DNA of 7,824 bases from Nitrospirota bacterium (GCA_004296865.1 SCVQ01000329.1:1-7824); one strand, 5' to 3'. Counted from the first letter of the stretch, positions 1 through 6,980 are shown. Notes: generated by a model from the letters alone, not told the origin. Program-made: numbers and translations.

Positions 1-464
1 AGCGGGACGGCATTCGAGTCGAAATGGGCGTCATGACCCCGGACGGGGTGGTGGGGCGGGTGGTGAAGACCTCCCCATTCTCGTCGGTCGTGCTGCTGAT
101 CACCGATCCCAACAATGCGGTGACGGGTTTGATCCAGCGCACGAGGGAGGAAGGCATCGTCGCAGGCACCGCTGATGGCCGTGCCCGCCTGAAATACATC
201 CCCCTCCTCTCCACGGTCCGGGCCGGCGACGTTGTCGTGACCTCGGGCTTGACCGGAGGGTTTCCCAGGGGGCTGGCCATCGGGACGGTCACGCGAATCG
301 AGAAGGAGGAGGATGACCTCTTCCAGTCGGCAGAAATTGTGCCGGAGGCGGATTCGCACAAATACGAAGAAGTGCTGGTCATTATCGATCCACGCCCGCT
401 CGGGGAGGCCGAGGCGGACCCGGCGGCTTCATCGACCGGCTCATCCGGTGAGCACAAGCCGTGA
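1..464 (+). CDS. mreC: Rod shape-determining protein MreC, 3' part (5' end outside window)
   Basis: This is the C-terminal part of MreC, the bitopic inner-membrane protein whose periplasmic beta-domain organises the Rod complex and stimulates PBP2. The frame is open from position 3 (residues RDGIRVE before the Met at 24), so that Met is internal and the true start lies upstream of the window. About 153 residues are visible. Family hallmarks are the TPDGVVGRVV stretch, the LLITDPNNAV stretch, LKYIPL, the GDVVVTSGL strand and GFPRGLAIGTV, followed by the EEVLVI strand that ends the beta-domain. The last 20 or so residues are a Ser/Ala/Glu-rich, probably disordered tail. The N-terminal membrane anchor and coiled coil are not in the window. 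The stop overlaps the start of mreD by 4 bp. Identity rests on the recognisable conserved strands plus the mreD neighbour. Confidence 0.95.
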   Translation, partial: RDGIRVEMGVMTPDGVVGRVVKTSPFSSVVLLITDPNNAVTGLIQRTREEGIVAGTADGRARLKYIPLLSTVRAGDVVVTSGLTGGFPRGLAIGTVTRIEKEEDDLFQSAEIVPEADSHKYEEVLVIIDPRPLGEAEADPAASSTGSSGEHKP

Positions 465-976
465 AACTTCCACTCTATGCCGGTTTGGTGTTCGGGCTGG
501 TTCCGGTCCAGACGACGCTGCTCCGTCACGTCAGCGTGGCCGGGGTTGGCCCGGACCTGTGCCTTGTGGCGGCCTGCCTAGTGGGATTCCTGGGTGGCGA
601 GATCGAAGGGCTGTTGGTCGGGTTGGCGCTGGGCTTCGTCCAAGACCTCTTCTCGGCCGGAAACGTCTGGCTCAATGTGATGACCAAAGGTGTCATTGGG
701 CTTCTGGCCGGCCTTGTGGGCAGGCACGTCACGAATGCCACGCCGACGATCTTCTTGAGAACGCTGGTCGGCCTCTCGGCGCTGTCCGGTCTGATTTTTC
801 TTGTCTTGGTTCGGTCGGGGGCGGGATGGGCCGACTATCTGGCGGCGACCTATTCCATCCTGCTGCCGGAGACCGTCTTTAACGCCGCCGTCGGGGCGGG
901 GGCGTACTGGCTGATCGCGGGGCGCATGCGGAGGGAACAGGTCAGTCAGGGGGGGCTAGCCGGATTTGTACGCTGA
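461..976 (+). CDS. mreD: Rod shape-determining membrane protein MreD
   Basis: MreD is a small polytopic inner-membrane protein of the elongation (Rod) complex, working with MreB and MreC. The product is 171 aa, within the usual 150-190 aa of the family, and nearly all hydrophobic. I see about six membrane segments, near residues 5-22, 30-44, 47-63, 68-88, 97-117 and 133-154, then a short basic cytoplasmic tail (RMRREQ). The family pattern is visible as GPDLCLV (29-35), GEIEGLLVGLALGFVQDLFS (46-65) and a following G/L-rich helix. The start is GTG at 461, overlapping the mreC stop as GTGA, with only a weak GGTGAG purine stretch at 447-452. This suggests translation coupled to mreC. MreD is poorly conserved in sequence, so the call leans partly on context, but the motif and position agree well. 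Confidence 0.92.
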   Translation: MKLPLYAGLVFGLVPVQTTLLRHVSVAGVGPDLCLVAACLVGFLGGEIEGLLVGLALGFVQDLFSAGNVWLNVMTKGVIGLLAGLVGRHVTNATPTIFLRTLVGLSALSGLIFLVLVRSGAGWADYLAATYSILLPETVFNAAVGAGAYWLIAGRMRREQVSQGGLAGFVR

Positions 977-986
977 ACTGAGACCA

Positions 987-1005
987 GGCGGCCAGACACG
1001 CCGCC
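987..1005 (+). other. Short GC-only hairpin between mreD and mrdA
   Basis: GGCGGC (987-992) pairs perfectly with GCCGCC (1000-1005) around a 7-nt loop. A competing pairing exists between GCCAG (991-995) and CTGGC (1012-1016), which ends just before the mrdA ribosome binding site. No T-run follows, so I do not call a terminator. In a GC-rich region a 6-bp stem can arise by chance. At most it could modulate mrdA translation or mRNA decay inside the operon. Confidence 0.2.
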
Positions 1006-1026
1006 AACGGGCTGGCAGGAGTCGGG

Positions 1027-2919
1027 ATGGCTGAACTTGGGGCTCGACACGACGAGCTTCGCGAGCTGCAACGGCGGTTGCTCATCCTGAAGGTGGCGCT
1101 GCTGCTGGTGGTCGGACTGTTGGCGATTCGTCTCTGGGGTCTTCAGATCCAAGAGGGCGCGTATTATCGAGATCTGTCCGAGAACAACCGAACCCGCTCG
1201 GTGATCCTCGAACCGGCCCGCGGGTTGATCTACGACCGGCAGGGGGTCTTGCTGGCGAACAATGCGCCGAGCTTCGGTCTCTACGTGACCTTGGAGGACG
1301 TCAAGAACCGTGGTCTGTTGGCGGAGCGGCTGGTCAAGCTCATCGGACTGGACGAAGCCCTGCTCCGTAAAAAGCTTGCTGAGCGAACCGGCCGGCTGGT
1401 TCCGAAAAAGTTGAAGGGCGGGCTCACGCTCCGGGAGGCGGCGCTCATTGAGTCCCACCGGCTGGATCTGCCGGGCGTGATGATCCAGGCGGACTCCCGG
1501 CGGAACTACACGGTCGGGGCCACGGCGGCCCATGTGATCGGCTATGTGGGAGAGGTCTCGTCCGATCAGCTGGAGAAGATTGAGTCGGAGGACCTCCATC
1601 AGGGGAGCCTCGTCGGCCAGTATGGAGTTGAGAAGGCCTACGATCGTTTTTTGAGGGGCAAAGCCGGGCAGAAAGTGATCGAGGTGGATGCGCTGGGGCA
1701 TGAGAAACGGACCGTCACGGTCCAGAAACCGGAAGCCGGCAACGATCTCTACGTGACGATCGATCTTCGCCTGCAGCGACTGGCGGAACAGCTGCTTGGC
1801 GAGGAGGCCGGCGCCATCGTGGCGATCGATCCGACCACGGGCGAAGTCCTCGCGCTGGCCAGCCATCCGACGTTCGATCCCAATCTCTTGTCGCGCGAAC
1901 TCACCGCCAAGCAGTGGGACGCGGTCGTGCAGAACGAAGCCCGTCCCATGACGAATCGCGCGACGCAAGGGCAGTATCCCCCGGGGTCGACCTTCAAGAT
2001 CGTGATGGCCGCGGCGGCGCTCGAATCAAACACCGTCAGTCCTTCGACGAAGATCCGGTGCGTCGGCGGGTTCCAGTTCGGCAACCGTTTGTTCAAGGAC
2101 TGGAAGGCGGGCGGGCATGGCATGATGGATATCACGCAAGCCCTCGTGGATTCCTGCGACGTGTTTTTCTACACGGTCGGACAGCGCATGGGCATCGACA
2201 CCATCGCCTCGTTTGCGACGCAGTTTGGGTTGGGGCAGGAGACCGGCATCGAACTGCCGTCCGAGCGGGTGGGGATTGTGCCGTCCACCGCCTGGAAGGA
2301 GAAGGCCAAAGGTCAGCCGTGGTTCCCCGGCGAGACCATTTCCGCCTCCATCGGCCAGGGCTACGTGACGGTGACTCCGTTGCAGATGGCCCACCTGATC
2401 GCCACCGTCGCCAACGACGGCGTGTCGTTCCGTCCGCGTCTGGTGCGGGCCGTCATGGAGCGGGCGACGGGTCGGCTGCAGGAAATTCCGGCTGTGTCCA
2501 ACGGCAAGTTGACGGTCCAACCGGACACGCTGGCCCTCATCAAGGACGCCTTGGCGGGGGTGGTCACGCGGGGGACCGCGACACGCGCCCGCTCCACGCT
2601 CGTGTCCATTGCCGGCAAGACCGGCACCGCGCAGGCGGCCGCGCTGCGAACGGGGCCGGCAAAAGATATTCCCAAGAAGCTGCGGGACCATGCCTGGTTC
2701 GTGTCCTATGCCCCCGTCGACGAGCCGAAGATTGCCGTGGCGGTGCTCGTGGAACACATGGGGCATGGCGGGTCGGTGGCGGCCCCCCTGGCCAAGCAGA
2801 TGATCGAGGCCTTCGTGAAATTCGCGCCGGAACCCCCGCAAGAGGCCGAGGCGCCATTCCCGGCGCGGCCCTTCGAGCCGGCGCTGGCGATGCAGATCTC
2901 CTCCGCAGGTGCGCCATGA
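1027..2919 (+). CDS. mrdA: Penicillin-binding protein 2 (peptidoglycan D,D-transpeptidase)
   Basis: This is the class B PBP of the elongation machinery. It cross-links stem peptides in the periplasm and is the partner of RodA. The product is 630 aa, normal for PBP2. A short basic N-terminus is followed by one membrane anchor (about residues 20-40). The pedestal/dimerisation region covers about 55-230, with the typical RGLIYDRQGVLLANN at 65-79 and VGQYGVEKAYD at 196-206. The transpeptidase domain follows. The active-site motifs are intact: nucleophile Ser321 in STFK (321-324), SCD (376-378, the usual PBP2 form of SxN) and KTG (531-533). SIGQGY and HAWFVSYAP are also typical. The last 30 residues are Pro/Ala/Glu-rich. 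The start is ATG with AGGAG at 1017-1021, 5 nt upstream. It overlaps rodA by ATGA, which fits coupled production of the RodA-PBP2 pair. Confidence 0.97.
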   Translation: MAELGARHDELRELQRRLLILKVALLLVVGLLAIRLWGLQIQEGAYYRDLSENNRTRSVILEPARGLIYDRQGVLLANNAPSFGLYVTLEDVKNRGLLAERLVKLIGLDEALLRKKLAERTGRLVPKKLKGGLTLREAALIESHRLDLPGVMIQADSRRNYTVGATAAHVIGYVGEVSSDQLEKIESEDLHQGSLVGQYGVEKAYDRFLRGKAGQKVIEVDALGHEKRTVTVQKPEAGNDLYVTIDLRLQRLAEQLLGEEAGAIVAIDPTTGEVLALASHPTFDPNLLSRELTAKQWDAVVQNEARPMTNRATQGQYPPGSTFKIVMAAAALESNTVSPSTKIRCVGGFQFGNRLFKDWKAGGHGMMDITQALVDSCDVFFYTVGQRMGIDTIASFATQFGLGQETGIELPSERVGIVPSTAWKEKAKGQPWFPGETISASIGQGYVTVTPLQMAHLIATVANDGVSFRPRLVRAVMERATGRLQEIPAVSNGKLTVQPDTLALIKDALAGVVTRGTATRARSTLVSIAGKTGTAQAAALRTGPAKDIPKKLRDHAWFVSYAPVDEPKIAVAVLVEHMGHGGSVAAPLAKQMIEAFVKFAPEPPQEAEAPFPARPFEPALAMQISSAGAP

Positions 2920-4037
2920 CGGATCGTGCGATGGAGAGCCGGCAATTGGACCGGTTCGACTGGCACTTCCTCACGCTGATCGCTGCGATTCTTTCGCTCG
3001 GCGTGCTCTCCATTTACAGCGTCACCCATGCCCAGTCGGGGAGCGGCCTCCCGCTATACGTCAAGCAGATGGTCTGGATCCTGCTCGGCTGCGGCGCGTT
3101 CCTGGCCATGCTGGCGGTGGACTACCACAAGATTGCCCGGCTGGCCTATGTGCTCTACGCGGTCGTGCTGATCCTCCTGGTGGTGGTGTTGGTCGCAGGT
3201 AAAACGAGTCGCGGCGCTCAGCGGTGGATTCCCCTCGGACCCTTTGCCGTGCAGCCCTCCGAGTTCGCGAAGCTGGTCCTGATCCTGGTGCTGGCCACGT
3301 ACTACGCCAACGCCCCGCGCGAGGGTTGGATTCAGCGGGTGGTGTTGCCAGGCCTGATTGCGATGCCGGGCCTCCTGTTGATCCTCAAGCAGCCGGACCT
3401 CGGCAGCGGGCTCAGTTTTCTGGCGATTTACGGCGCGATGTTGTTGGTGGTGGGCATGCGGTCGAAAGCCATGGGCATCCTGCTGCTGTTTGCCCTCATG
3501 CTGTTTCCGTTCGCCTGGGAGATGATGTGGGGATCGATGCACGACTATCAGCGGCAGCGGGTCATGACCTTCGTCGATCCCGACTACGATACGGGCGGCA
3601 AAGGGTACCACGGGCTCCAGTCGCGCATTGCGATCGGATCGGGCGAACTGCTGGGGAAAGGCCTCTACGGAGGGACGCAGAGCCAACTGAAATTTTTGCC
3701 GGAAGGGCACACGGACTTCGTCTTTGCGGTGTTTGCCGAAGAATGGGGGTTTGTGGGCGTGCTGGTGCTCCTGGCCCTGTTCGTCGCACTCCTCATACTG
3801 TCGTTGGAAATTGCGTTGAAAGCCAAGGATGTCTTGGGGGCGCTGCTGGCCGCCGGGGTGATCGGCATGTTCGGCTTCTGCCTCGTGGTGAACATCGGCA
3901 TGACGGCCGGGCTGTTGCCGATCGTCGGCATTCCGTTGCCGCTCATGAGCTACGGCGGAAGCGCGGTGGTCACGACGATGGCGGCCCTGGGACTTTTGTT
4001 GAACGTCAAGCGCCGACGCTTGTCCTTGTTTTACTAA
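2916..4037 (+). CDS. rodA: Peptidoglycan glycosyltransferase RodA (SEDS family)
   Basis: RodA polymerises glycan strands from lipid II at the inner membrane during elongation and works as a complex with PBP2, encoded just upstream. The product is 373 aa, with about ten membrane segments as expected for SEDS proteins. Conserved elements in order are AQRWIPLG (101-108), VQPSEFAKL (112-120), KQPDLGSG (158-165), SRIAIGSGELLGKG (236-249), LPEGHTDFVFAVFAEEWG (261-278) and SYGGSA (345-350). Asp267 in HTDFVF corresponds to the essential periplasmic aspartate of RodA. The start is ATG at 2916, overlapping the mrdA stop as ATGA, with AGGTG at 2907-2911. The frame stays open about 1 kb further upstream, but that part lies inside mrdA and is a GC-driven shadow. 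A second ATG at 2931 is possible. RodA rather than FtsW, because of the neighbours and the HTDF/EEWG motif style. Confidence 0.97.
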   Translation: MTDRAMESRQLDRFDWHFLTLIAAILSLGVLSIYSVTHAQSGSGLPLYVKQMVWILLGCGAFLAMLAVDYHKIARLAYVLYAVVLILLVVVLVAGKTSRGAQRWIPLGPFAVQPSEFAKLVLILVLATYYANAPREGWIQRVVLPGLIAMPGLLLILKQPDLGSGLSFLAIYGAMLLVVGMRSKAMGILLLFALMLFPFAWEMMWGSMHDYQRQRVMTFVDPDYDTGGKGYHGLQSRIAIGSGELLGKGLYGGTQSQLKFLPEGHTDFVFAVFAEEWGFVGVLVLLALFVALLILSLEIALKAKDVLGALLAAGVIGMFGFCLVVNIGMTAGLLPIVGIPLPLMSYGGSAVVTTMAALGLLLNVKRRRLSLFY

Positions 4038-4042
4038 ACGCG

Positions 4043-4071
4043 CGACGAGGCGGCCTGAGTCGGCCTCGTCG
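4043..4071 (+). terminator. Hairpin after rodA, possible end of the Rod operon
   Basis: CGACGAGGC (4043-4051) pairs perfectly with GCCTCGTCG (4063-4071), a 9-bp stem with an 11-nt loop, starting 6 nt after the rodA stop. The position suits a transcription end or an mRNA 3' stabiliser. No T-run follows on the + strand, and none on the - strand either, so this is not a canonical intrinsic terminator. Read-through into rng is quite possible. Confidence 0.4.
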
Positions 4072-4201
4072 GAGTCGCGGGACAAGCGGCGGTTGAGACC
4101 AGGTACAGGTTGTAAGGTGAACCCTTTTACCGTAGGTGCAGGCTGGTGCGGCAATCCGGCGTGGGGCCGTTGACCCGCCGCACAGGCTGCAGGGAGCATG
4201 T
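4072..4201 (+). promoter_or_regulatory. rng upstream region with potential two-tier leader stem
   Basis: This non-coding stretch leads to rng. Near its end GTGCGGC (4146-4152) can pair with GCCGCAC (4177-4183), seven perfect pairs, enclosing an inner CGGC (4157-4160)/GCCG (4166-4169) stem. The structure ends 7 nt before the AGGGAG ribosome binding site at 4191-4196. E. coli RNase E mRNA is known to be feedback-controlled through stem-loops in its 5' leader, so a similar role is conceivable here, but that is inference. TTGAGA (4093-4098) and TTGTAA (4110-4115) resemble -35 boxes, yet I see no convincing -10 partner for either. I see no small gene here. Confidence 0.3.
4191..4196 (+). promoter_or_regulatory. 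Ribosome binding site that fixes the rng start
   Basis: AGGGAG lies 5 nt before ATG 4202. An in-frame GTG at 4136 would add 22 residues (MQAGAAIRRG...), but that extension does not resemble the family and lacks a good site of its own. The family N-terminus begins right at MGLEIAINV, which supports ATG 4202. Confidence 0.75.
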
Positions 4202-5710
4202 ATGGGGCTGGAAATTGCCATTAATGTGACACGGGAGGAGACCCGCGCGGCGGTGTTGGACAACCGCGTCGTGACGGATCTCTACGTGGATCGGGTCAAG
4301 AACAAGGATTTCGTCGGGAACATTTACAAGGGGAAGGTGGTCAAAGTCTTGCCGGGTATGCAGGCGGCGTTCGTCGACATCGGGATGGAGAAGGCCGCCT
4401 TCGTGCACGTCTCGGACTTGTCGACCGATACGGAACCGGGGGATACCCTGGTCGACAGCGAGGAGGATGAGAAGGGGCCCGAGATGCCGCGGCCGCGCCG
4501 GCAGTCCTCCAAGCCGATCGAACAGCTGCTGCAAGAAGGCCAGGAGCTCATGGTGCAGATCTCCAAGGGGCCGATCGGCACGAAGGGGCCTCGGGTGACG
4601 ACCTACGTGTCGCTGCCGGGTCGCTATCTGGTGTTCATGCCGAACGTCGAGCACATCGGCGTATCGCGGCGGATTCCCAAGGACGAGGAACGGGCGCGGT
4701 TGAAGGACATCATGAAGCGGGTGCGTCGGCCCGGCTGCGGCTACATCGTCCGGACGGTGAGCGAGGGAGTGAAGGAGGACGAGCTGCGGTCGGACGTGGA
4801 GTTCCTGCACGTGCTCTGGCAGGACGTGCTGAAAAAACGGGACCATCTTCCGGCGCCGGCCCTCCTGCACACCGACCTGACGCTGACCTTTCGGATCGTC
4901 CGCGATCTGTTCACGAAAAAAGTGGACCGCCTGCTGATCGATTCGAGGCAGGAGTACGAGGCGGTGAAAGACTTCGTCCATCGGTTTTCGCCGGAGCAGA
5001 CCTCCCGCATCCACTATTACGACAAGGAGGAGAGCCTCTTCGACCACTTGGGCGTCGAGATGGAGATCGCCCGCGCCTTGCACCGCAAGGTGTGGCTGAA
5101 GTCCGGCGGCCACATCGTCGTGGACCATGCCGAGGCGATGACGGTCATCGACGTGAACACGGGGCGCTTCGTCGGCAAGCGGGATCAAGAGGAGACGATC
5201 CTCAAGAACAACCTCGAGGCGGCGAAGGAAATCGCCTATCAGATCAAGCTGCGGGGGATCGGGGGGATCATCATCGTCGACTTCATCGACATGGAGCGGG
5301 AGAAGAACCGGGACAAGGTCTATCAGGCGCTGGTCGATGCGATGGCCGGCGACAAGGCCCGCACCAGGATTTCGCGCATCTCGGACCTGGGCCTGATCGA
5401 GATCTCGCGCGAACGGGTTCGGGAGGACCTGCTGCGGACGATGTCGGAGCCCTGTCGGTACTGCGATGGGCGGGGGTACACCAAGTCGCCCACCACGGTG
5501 GCCTACGAGATCTTCCGCGAGATCCGCAGGATCGGGCGCGGGACGGAGGAACAGAAAATCGTGCTGGGCGTCCATCCGTCCGTCGCCGATCTTCTGTACG
5601 ATGATGAGCGTCAGGGGGTGGAGGACCTGGAGCGGACGTGCCACGTCAAGCTTCTCGTGCAGGCGGATCAGGGGCTTCACCTCGAGCAGTACGATATTGC
5701 CGTGCTCTAA
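4202..5710 (+). CDS. rng: Ribonuclease G/E family endoribonuclease
   Basis: This is an RNase E/G-type single-strand endoribonuclease, acting in rRNA maturation and mRNA decay, usually cutting AU-rich sites from a 5'-monophosphate end. The product is 502 aa, close to RNase G (about 490) and lacking the long disordered C-terminal scaffold of enterobacterial RNase E. The S1 domain is at about 36-145 (VGNIYKGKVVKVLPGMQAAFVDIG at 38-61 in part). Within it, residues 74-110 form an acidic then basic insert. The DNase I-like catalytic core holds Asp317 and Asn319 in VIDVNTGR and Asp360 in IIIVDFIDM, the metal-binding residues. The zinc-link cysteines are Cys418 and Cys421 in CRYC, needed for dimer/tetramer formation. 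A small C-terminal domain ends at 502. It lies 164 bp after rodA, and rng also follows mreBCD in E. coli. The symbol rng versus rne is a matter of convention; by size I choose rng. Confidence 0.93.
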   Translation: MGLEIAINVTREETRAAVLDNRVVTDLYVDRVKNKDFVGNIYKGKVVKVLPGMQAAFVDIGMEKAAFVHVSDLSTDTEPGDTLVDSEEDEKGPEMPRPRRQSSKPIEQLLQEGQELMVQISKGPIGTKGPRVTTYVSLPGRYLVFMPNVEHIGVSRRIPKDEERARLKDIMKRVRRPGCGYIVRTVSEGVKEDELRSDVEFLHVLWQDVLKKRDHLPAPALLHTDLTLTFRIVRDLFTKKVDRLLIDSRQEYEAVKDFVHRFSPEQTSRIHYYDKEESLFDHLGVEMEIARALHRKVWLKSGGHIVVDHAEAMTVIDVNTGRFVGKRDQEETILKNNLEAAKEIAYQIKLRGIGGIIIVDFIDMEREKNRDKVYQALVDAMAGDKARTRISRISDLGLIEISRERVREDLLRTMSEPCRYCDGRGYTKSPTTVAYEIFREIRRIGRGTEEQKIVLGVHPSVADLLYDDERQGVEDLERTCHVKLLVQADQGLHLEQYDIAVL

Positions 5711-5730
5711 GCCGGCCGGTGCGGCCGGTT
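5710..5730 (+). terminator. GC-rich hairpin directly after rng
   Basis: CCGGCC (5712-5717) pairs with GGCCGG (5723-5728) around a 5-nt loop. The stem can be extended by a G-T and an A-T pair to 5710 and 5730, using the last base of the stop codon. Only a very short T-containing stretch follows (GGTTGTC), so termination would be weak. Its position suggests a 3' end or partial terminator between rng and dprA. Confidence 0.4.
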
Positions 5731-5766
5731 GTCGGCCATCAGCAGGGCGCGGGTCGCTGCGCGTGT

Positions 5767-5791
5767 TTGCTGAGAGAGCTTGCTGAGAGAG
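5767..5791 (+). repeat. Perfect 12-bp tandem repeat before dprA
   Basis: TTGCTGAGAGAG occurs at 5767-5778 and again at 5780-5791, separated by one C. The second copy runs directly into ATG 5792. Each copy contains a purine GAGAGAG stretch that could weakly resemble a ribosome binding site. It probably arose by a local duplication. Confidence 0.85.
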
Positions 5792-6931
5792 ATGGGAGGT
5801 CCTGTGGCCGGTACCTCGTCTCTTCAGTCTTGGTTCCGATTGCGCGCGGTCCACGGATTGGGCGATGCGGGGCTCTGCCGGCTCGCGGAAGCGTTTGGCT
5901 CGCCGGAAGCGGTCCTGCAGGCCTCGACGGAATCGCTGATGGCTGCCGGATCGGTCAGCTTTGTCGTGGCGCAGGCCATTCAACAGGTGCCGGATCGGGA
6001 GACCCAGGACGCGATCGATCGCGAACTGGAATTGCTGGAGCGGCTGCAGGTGTCGGTGGTGTCGTATCTTGATGCAGCCTATCCGGCGCGGCTCAAAACG
6101 ATCGCGGACCCACCGCCGCTGCTCTATGTGAGCGGCGCGCTGGATCAGAGAGATCGCCACGCGGTGGCGATCGTGGGGGCTCGACGAGCCACGGCGGCCG
6201 GCCGGCTGGTGACCGAACAGCTCAGCCGGGATTTGGCCTCGGCCGGCTTTACCATCGTCAGTGGTCTGGCGAGAGGGGTGGATGCGGCGGCTCACCGGGG
6301 AGCGCTGGCGGCTCAGGGCCGGACCCTGGCCGTGTTGGGCTGCGGGATCGATCGGACGTATCCACCGGAACATCAGGCGCTCAGGCAGCAGATCGAAGCC
6401 CATGGAGCGGTCCTGTCTGAATTTCCTTTGGGGGCCCATCCGCATGCCTATCATTTTCCGCGTCGGAACCGCATTATCAGCGGCCTGTCCCTGGGTGTGG
6501 TGATCACCGAGGCAGCGGTCCAGAGCGGATCGCTCATCACGGCCGGGTTGGCGGTGGAACAGGGGCGGGAGGTTTTTGCCGTGCCGGGGTTCGTGAGGGC
6601 GGAGAACAGCCGTGGTCCCAACGGCCTCATCAAGCAGGGCGCCAAGTTGGTCGAAACCGTGGTGGATGTGATCGATGAACTCTTGCCTCAGCTCGACGGT
6701 TCATTTCGGGAGCAGATGCAGGCCCGGGGAGCCGTCCAGGCCGGAGACGAGCCTCAGTTGGACGAGGCAGAACGGAAACTCCATGACGTGCTCTCCTTCG
6801 AGCCGATGCACATCGACGATCTGATCGTCCGCACGGGCCTTCCGGCGGCCGATGTCGCCGGCCTGCTCCTGGCCATGGAACTGAAAGGCGCGGTGCGCCA
6901 ACTGCCGGGCCGGTCGTACGTGCGCTTGTAA
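5792..6931 (+). CDS. dprA: DNA-processing protein DprA (Smf), RecA loader
   Basis: DprA binds incoming single-stranded DNA in the cytoplasm, protects it and loads RecA during natural transformation. It is also widespread in bacteria not known to be competent. From ATG 5792 the product is 379 aa, normal for the long form. It has an N-terminal helix-hairpin-helix/SAM-like part (about 12-75), a Rossmann-fold core (about 85-290) and a C-terminal winged-helix domain (about 324-379). Core motifs are IVGARRAT (127-134), SGLARGVDAAAH (157-168), GCGIDRTYPPEH (183-194), FPRRNRIISGL (222-232), QSGSLITA (244-251) and EVFAVPG (260-266). The start is uncertain: TTG 5780, ATG 5792 and GTG 5804 are in frame, and GTG has the best ribosome binding site. 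The conserved fold begins only around residue 12, so none can be excluded. It lies upstream of topA, a widespread pairing. Confidence 0.95.
   Translation: MGGPVAGTSSLQSWFRLRAVHGLGDAGLCRLAEAFGSPEAVLQASTESLMAAGSVSFVVAQAIQQVPDRETQDAIDRELELLERLQVSVVSYLDAAYPARLKTIADPPPLLYVSGALDQRDRHAVAIVGARRATAAGRLVTEQLSRDLASAGFTIVSGLARGVDAAAHRGALAAQGRTLAVLGCGIDRTYPPEHQALRQQIEAHGAVLSEFPLGAHPHAYHFPRRNRIISGLSLGVVITEAAVQSGSLITAGLAVEQGREVFAVPGFVRAENSRGPNGLIKQGAKLVETVVDVIDELLPQLDGSFREQMQARGAVQAGDEPQLDEAERKLHDVLSFEPMHIDDLIVRTGLPAADVAGLLLAMELKGAVRQLPGRSYVRL
5795..5800 (+). promoter_or_regulatory. Strong Shine-Dalgarno inside the dprA start region
   Basis: GGAGGT at 5795-5800 is the best anti-16S match near the dprA start. 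It lies downstream of ATG 5792 and just upstream of an in-frame GTG at 5804, with 3-4 nt spacing. It therefore argues for GTG 5804 as a real or additional start, although the spacing is short. Confidence 0.45.
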
Positions 6932-6934
6932 ATA

Positions 6935-6958
6935 ACGCTTAAGAGACTTGCAAAGCGT
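6935..6958 (+). other. Inverted repeat just after dprA
   Basis: ACGCTT (6935-6940) is the reverse complement of AAGCGT (6953-6958), with a 12-nt loop, starting 4 nt after the dprA stop. The stem is short and has no T-run, so terminator function is doubtful. Its right arm overlaps the spacer of the candidate topA promoter, so it could equally be a protein-binding palindrome. Confidence 0.25.
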
Positions 6959-6977
6959 GCCGAAGTCGGTATATATC
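6948..6977 (+). promoter_or_regulatory. Candidate sigma70-type promoter for topA
   Basis: TTGCAA (6948-6953) is followed after 16 nt by TATATA (6970-6975), or after 18 nt by TATATC (6972-6977). Each box matches the consensus at about four of six positions. The TATATAT run stands out as the most AT-rich spot in a GC-rich neighbourhood. Transcription would begin near 6982-6986, giving a leader of about 50 nt before topA. Promoter consensus in this phylum is not certain. Confidence 0.4.
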
Positions 6978-6980
6978 ACA

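Noticed and set aside
946..1968. A 340-codon minus-strand open frame opposite mrdA
   Set aside because: The composition is that of an antisense shadow, and the + strand encodes an unambiguous PBP2 here.
1914..2915. In-frame upstream extension of rodA by about 334 codons inside mrdA
   Set aside because: This stretch overlaps the PBP2 transpeptidase domain in another frame, is Arg/Gly/His-rich without motifs, and RodA begins properly at ATG 2916 with family-like length.
4093..4137. Possible sigma70 promoter for rng (TTGAGA or TTGTAA as -35)
   Set aside because: Neither -35-like box has an acceptable -10 box at 16-18 nt, so the call would not be supported.
3054..4199. A 381-codon minus-strand open frame opposite rodA
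   Set aside because: It is rich in His, Gln and Arg, complementary to the hydrophobic codons of rodA, and has no recognisable domain.
5742..5762. Further small GC pairings (GCAG/CTGC, GCGC/GCGC) between rng and dprA
   Set aside because: Stems of only 4 bp in GC-rich DNA are expected by chance.
4127..6454. A 775-codon open frame on the minus strand across rng and dprA
   Set aside because: It lies opposite two well-recognised genes, is rich in Arg, His, Pro, Gln and Asp as expected from the complement of GC-rich codons, shows no family motif and crosses the rng-dprA gap arbitrarily. It is a shadow of codon bias.
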